Assembly: GCA_964499865.1 (NCBI GenBank)
Contig: CAZCPY010000024.1
Coordinates: 1-29,258, forward strand
From: JANOGU01 sp964499865
Lineage (GTDB): Bacteria; Pseudomonadota; Alphaproteobacteria; Rhodobacterales; Rhodobacteraceae
Length of the DNA: 29,258 nt
Direction: 5' to 3'
Below, piece after piece: positions 26,257 to 29,258 of this stretch (position 1 is the stretch's first letter; each line of letters begins with the position of its first letter). The notes beneath the pieces were generated by a model that ran no database searches, was not told where the DNA came from, and saw nothing but the letters and a program-made list of their open reading frames with translations. A program made the translations under genes and the position numbers.

Positions 26257-27015
26257 TTAGGTTCCCGGTGCCCGGCCCGCGGGCACCGGCGCAGGCGCGG
26301 GCGACAGGATCGGCAGCGCGCGGCGCACCCGCGCGGGCGTGCCGCCGCGGGTGGGGGCCCAGACCTGCTTGGTCGCCTCGGTCATCACCACGCCGCCCCG
26401 CACCCAGCGGCCGAACCGGCGGCCGACCGCTTCCCAGGTGTCGGCCGTGCGCAGCCAGAACCGGCTGGCCGAAGGCGGGGCATAGAGCGCCGACAGCGTG
26501 CGTTCGGGCGTGAAGCCGTGGCTTTTCAGCTGCGCCTCGAGCTGCGCCGCCGAATAGGGCCGGCCGAAGCCGAAGGGCGTGCCGTCCCGCCGCGCCCAGA
26601 GGCCCGACCGTGCGGGCACGATGAACAGCACCCGCCCCCCCGGCGCCAGCACGCGCGCGGCCTCTTCCAGCACCGCGCGCGGGCGTTCCGACGTCTCCAG
26701 CCCGTGCAGCAGCACCAACCGCTCCACCGACCCCGTGGCCAGCGGCCAGGCGCCTTCGTCGCACAGGGCCGAGACGTTCTCGATCCCCGCGGGCCAGGGC
26801 ATCACCCCCTGCGGCGCGGGCATCAGCGCCACCACCCGGCGCGCGGTGTCGAGGAAGGGGCGCAACAGCGGCACGGCAAAGCCGAAGCCCACGACCGTCT
26901 GCCCCTCGGCCGAAGGCCAGAGCGCCGTCACCTGATCGCGGATCGCGCGCTGCGCCACCCGGCCAAGCTGGGTGCGGTAGTAGAACGACTTCAGATCCAG
27001 CACGTCGAGATGCAT
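26257..27015 (-). CDS. Class I SAM-dependent methyltransferase-like protein
   Basis: The 252-residue protein resembles type-11 methyltransferases. The ATG at 27015 (MHLDVLDLKSFYYRTQLGRVAQRAI) is chosen over the frame to 27042, since this opening is usual for the family in Rhodobacteraceae as I remember it. Motif I is degenerate (VVGFGFAVPLLRPF in place of the usual D-G-C-G-T-G loop). The later part is more typical: ERLVLLHGLETSERPRAVLEEAARVLAPGGRVLFIVPARSGLW, i.e. motifs post-I to III, and YSAAQLEAQLKSHGF. The C-terminus is Pro/Ala/Arg-rich. The substrate is unknown, and loss of the glycine loop leaves open whether it binds SAM normally. It is divergent from gloB with only 59 bases between the two ATGs, suggesting joint control. 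Confidence 0.8.
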   Translation of the reverse strand: MHLDVLDLKSFYYRTQLGRVAQRAIRDQVTALWPSAEGQTVVGFGFAVPLLRPFLDTARRVVALMPAPQGVMPWPAGIENVSALCDEGAWPLATGSVERLVLLHGLETSERPRAVLEEAARVLAPGGRVLFIVPARSGLWARRDGTPFGFGRPYSAAQLEAQLKSHGFTPERTLSALYAPPSASRFWLRTADTWEAVGRRFGRWVRGGVVMTEATKQVWAPTRGGTPARVRRALPILSPAPAPVPAGRAPGT

Positions 27016-27074
27016 TGCCTGCGGCGGGTTTCCCGGGGACACTCGGCATCATAGAGGCGCAAGGGGGAAACGCC

Positions 27075-27842
27075 ATGCCGCTCGACGTCGCCATCGTGCC
27101 CTGCCTGGCCGACAACTACGCCTACATCCTGCGCTGCCCGCAGACCGGGCTGACCGTCTGCGTCGACGTGCCCGATGCCGCCCCGATCGTGGCGGCGCTG
27201 GATGCGATGGGGGGCGATCTGCATTACGTGTTCCTGACCCACCACCACGCCGACCACATCCAGGGCACCGCCGACCTGGTCGCCGCGACCGGCGCGCAGA
27301 CCGTGGGCGCCGCGGCGGATGCGCATCGCCTGCCGCCCTTGCAGGTGACGGTCGAGCGCGGCGACCTGTTCTGGGTCGGCAGCGCCAAGGGCGTGGTGCG
27401 CGATGCCACCGGCCACACCCGCGGCCATGTCGCGCTGCACTTCCCCGGCGAACGGCTTCTGTTCTGCGCCGACAGCCTGATGGCCGCGGGCTGCGGGCGC
27501 CTGTTCGAAGGCACGCCGTCCGAGATGTGGGAAACGCTGACCGCCTTCGGCGCCTACCCGCCCGAGACGCTGGTCTATTCCGGGCACGACTACCTCGCAG
27601 GCAACCTCGCCTTCGCCGCCCGTGTCGATCCGCAGAACCCCGCGATCCCGGAACGGCTGGCGCGGGTTCGGGCGATGCATGCCGCGGGCGCGCCGCGGAT
27701 GCCCTGGACGATGGAGGACGAACGCGCGACCAACCCCTTCCTGCGCGCCGACCACCCCGACCTGCGCACCGCCACGGGCCTGCCCAGGGTGCCCGCGGTC
27801 GAGGTCTTTGCCGCGCTCCGGGCGATGAAGGACCGGTTCTGA
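27075..27842 (+). CDS. gloB: Hydroxyacylglutathione hydrolase (glyoxalase II)
   Basis: GloB hydrolyses S-lactoylglutathione to lactate and glutathione, the second step of methylglyoxal detoxification. From ATG 27075 (preceded by AAGGGGG) the protein has 255 residues. The metallo-beta-lactamase signature THHHADH (55-61) is intact, and GHTRGHVALHF, FCADSLMAAGCGRLFEG and YSGHDYLAGNLAFA supply the remaining metal ligands and the GloB-specific GCGRxFEG. The C-terminal glutathione-binding helices (NPFLRAD, about 225-231, and the following VEVFAALRAMKDRF) are present. The neighbouring divergent methyltransferase and downstream clpA are frequent companions in this bacterial family, as I recall. Confidence 0.95.
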   Translation: MPLDVAIVPCLADNYAYILRCPQTGLTVCVDVPDAAPIVAALDAMGGDLHYVFLTHHHADHIQGTADLVAATGAQTVGAAADAHRLPPLQVTVERGDLFWVGSAKGVVRDATGHTRGHVALHFPGERLLFCADSLMAAGCGRLFEGTPSEMWETLTAFGAYPPETLVYSGHDYLAGNLAFAARVDPQNPAIPERLARVRAMHAAGAPRMPWTMEDERATNPFLRADHPDLRTATGLPRVPAVEVFAALRAMKDRF

Positions 27843-28017
27843 TCCGCCCGACCGGGGCACAACGATCACAATTTCGGCGCCTGACAGGGGCTTGCCTACA
27901 ATCCGTGCCGAAAGGACTTGAAGCGGGCGGAAATCCACCGAAGTTTAACGTCCATGAGGCCAGGGTGCGACCGGGGCCATGTTGCCCCCCTCCCGCCCGC
28001 AGGACAGGAGCACGAAC
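27843..28017. other. Spacer upstream of clpA
   Basis: These 175 bases probably contain the clpA promoter, but no convincing one is seen. TACAAT (27897-27902) is a good -10 without a matching -35. CTTGAA (27917-27922) recalls a heat-shock -35 but lacks a CCCAT-type -10 at proper spacing. AGGAG (28006-28010) is the clpA ribosome-binding site. clpS, often next to clpA, is not in the spacer. Confidence 0.4.
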
Positions 28018-29258
28018 GTGCCTTCATTCTCGCAGACCCTCGAGCAAGCCATCCACGGCGCGCTGGCGCTTGCCAACGCCCGGCGGCACGAACTCGCCAC
28101 GCTGGAGCACCTGCTTCTGGCGCTGATCGACGAACCCGACGCCGCCCGCGTGATGAAGGCGTGCAGCGTCAACCTCGACGACCTGCGCAAGACGCTGAAC
28201 GACTTCATCGACGACGACCTGTCCACGCTGGTCACGGACGTGGAGGGGTCGGAGGCGGTGCCGACCGCCGCCTTCCAGCGCGTCATCCAGCGCGCGGCGA
28301 TCCATGTCCAGTCGTCGGGCCGGACCGAGGTGACAGGCGCCAACGTGCTGGTCGCGATCTTTGCCGAGCGTGAATCGAACGCCGCCTATTTCCTGCAGGA
28401 ACAGGACATGACGCGCTACGACGCGGTGAACTTCATCGCGCACGGCGTGGCCAAGGACCCGTCCTACGGCGAGACGCGGCCCGTGCAGGGCGCCGACGAG
28501 CCGCAGGAAACCCCCAAGGCCGAGGCCGGCGAGGCCAAGGAGTCGGCGCTGTCGAAGTATTGCGTCGACCTCAACGTCAAGGCGCGCAAGGGCGACGTCG
28601 ACCCGCTGATCGGCCGCGACCTCGAGGTCGAGCGCGCGATCCAGGTCCTGTGCCGCCGCCGCAAGAACAACCCGCTGCTGGTGGGCGACCCCGGCGTCGG
28701 CAAGACCGCGATTGCGGAGGGCCTGGCCTGGAAGATCGTGCGCGGCGACGTGCCCGAGGTTCTGGGCGGCGCCACCATCTTCTCGCTCGACATGGGCGCG
28801 CTCTTGGCGGGCACCCGCTATCGCGGCGACTTCGAGGAACGGCTGAAGGCCGTGGTCAAGGAGATGGAGGATCACCCCGACGCGATCCTGTTCATCGACG
28901 AGATCCACACCGTGATCGGTGCGGGCGCCACCTCGGGCGGGGCGATGGATGCCAGCAACCTGCTGAAGCCCGCGCTGCAGGGCGGCAAGCTGCGCTGCAT
29001 GGGATCGACCACCTACAAGGAATTCCGCCAGCATTTCGAGAAGGACCGCGCGCTGTCGCGCCGGTTCCAGAAGATCGACGTGAACGAACCCTCGGTCGAG
29101 GATTCGGTGAAGATCCTCACCGGGCTCAAGCCCTATTTCGAGGAACACCACGACCTGCGCTACACGGCGGACGCGATCCGCGCCGCAGTGGAGCTTTCGG
29201 CGCGCTACATCCACGACCGCAAGCTGCCCGACAAGGCCATCGACGTGATCGACGAGGC
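28018..29258 (+). CDS. clpA: ATP-dependent Clp protease ATP-binding subunit ClpA (3' truncated)
   Basis: ClpA unfolds proteins and feeds them to the ClpP peptidase. The start is GTG 28018, seven bases after AGGAG; the frame remains open to the window end, giving the first 413 of roughly 770 residues. The N-domain (MPSFSQTLEQAIHGALALANARRHELATLEHLLLALID, two Clp-N repeats, about 1-145) is of ClpA type rather than ClpB or ClpC. A linker rich in Glu/Ala (about 160-180) leads into the first AAA+ module with Walker A GDPGVGKT (Lys229), Walker B LFIDE (Asp294, Glu295), the pore-loop region LLAGTRYRGDFEERLK and the sensor GSTTYKEFRQHFEKDRALSRRF. The second AAA+ module and ClpP-binding loop lie beyond the window. 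Confidence 0.97.
   Translation, partial: MPSFSQTLEQAIHGALALANARRHELATLEHLLLALIDEPDAARVMKACSVNLDDLRKTLNDFIDDDLSTLVTDVEGSEAVPTAAFQRVIQRAAIHVQSSGRTEVTGANVLVAIFAERESNAAYFLQEQDMTRYDAVNFIAHGVAKDPSYGETRPVQGADEPQETPKAEAGEAKESALSKYCVDLNVKARKGDVDPLIGRDLEVERAIQVLCRRRKNNPLLVGDPGVGKTAIAEGLAWKIVRGDVPEVLGGATIFSLDMGALLAGTRYRGDFEERLKAVVKEMEDHPDAILFIDEIHTVIGAGATSGGAMDASNLLKPALQGGKLRCMGSTTYKEFRQHFEKDRALSRRFQKIDVNEPSVEDSVKILTGLKPYFEEHHDLRYTADAIRAAVELSARYIHDRKLPDKAIDVIDE

Noticed and set aside
27917..27957. Heat-shock (sigma-32) promoter for clpA
   Set aside because: CTTGAA is present, but the possible -10 sequences are 12 or 29 bases away, outside the usual spacing.

Overview
The window is very GC-rich chromosomal DNA from an alphaproteobacterium, most likely a member of the Rhodobacteraceae/Paracoccaceae (Rhodobacter-Paracoccus type). 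This rests on the protein sequences, on the split F-type ATPase operon that carries only the F1 genes (atpH-A-G-D-C), on an extra small coiled-coil gene between atpG and atpD, and on alphaproteobacterial-looking promoters. The assignment is inference from family resemblance; no search was run.

Layout. 1-4437 (+): the tightly overlapping nusA (5' end cut by the window) - ylxR-type RNA-binding protein - infB operon, closed by a strong UUCG-loop terminator. 4486-7392 (-): a small unrecognised 45-residue protein, then a peptidylprolyl isomerase - argJ - mutT unit transcribed leftwards. 7586-10324 (+): secA, divergent from the exported isomerase. 10648-13108 (+): a two-gene unit for exported proteins, an unrecognised membrane-anchored protein and a periplasmic-binding-protein/OmpA fusion. 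It is flanked on both sides by copies of a G/C-tract intergenic repeat.

13277-20357: a compact accessory catabolic island. It has two paralogous Gfo/Idh/MocA oxidoreductases, an IolC-type PfkB kinase, an IolJ-type class II aldolase, IolB (5-deoxyglucuronate isomerase), an IolE/IolI-type TIM-barrel protein and a LacI-family regulator. Two divergent intergenic regions each hold a near-identical palindrome (core TGCAACCGGTTGCA) set at the same distance from promoter elements on both sides. The simplest reading is that one repressor controls four transcripts. Genes for IolD, IolA, canonical IolG or a transporter are not in the window, so the true substrate (myo-inositol, another inositol, or a related sugar) is open.

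20440-20782: an H-type-lectin-like gene broken by a 10-N assembly gap and a nearby frameshift. 20889-25989 (-): the F1-ATPase operon atpH-atpA-atpG-(coiled-coil gene)-atpD-atpC. 26257-27015 (-): a SAM-dependent methyltransferase-like protein, divergent from gloB (27075-27842, +), which is followed by clpA (28018 to the window end, 3' truncated).

Most of the window is housekeeping. The parts that merit attention are the catabolic island with its shared operator/promoter architecture, the small coiled-coil gene inside the ATP synthase operon, the exported two-gene unit after secA, and the paired intergenic repeats. I saw no rRNA, tRNA, CRISPR array, transposase or phage gene.
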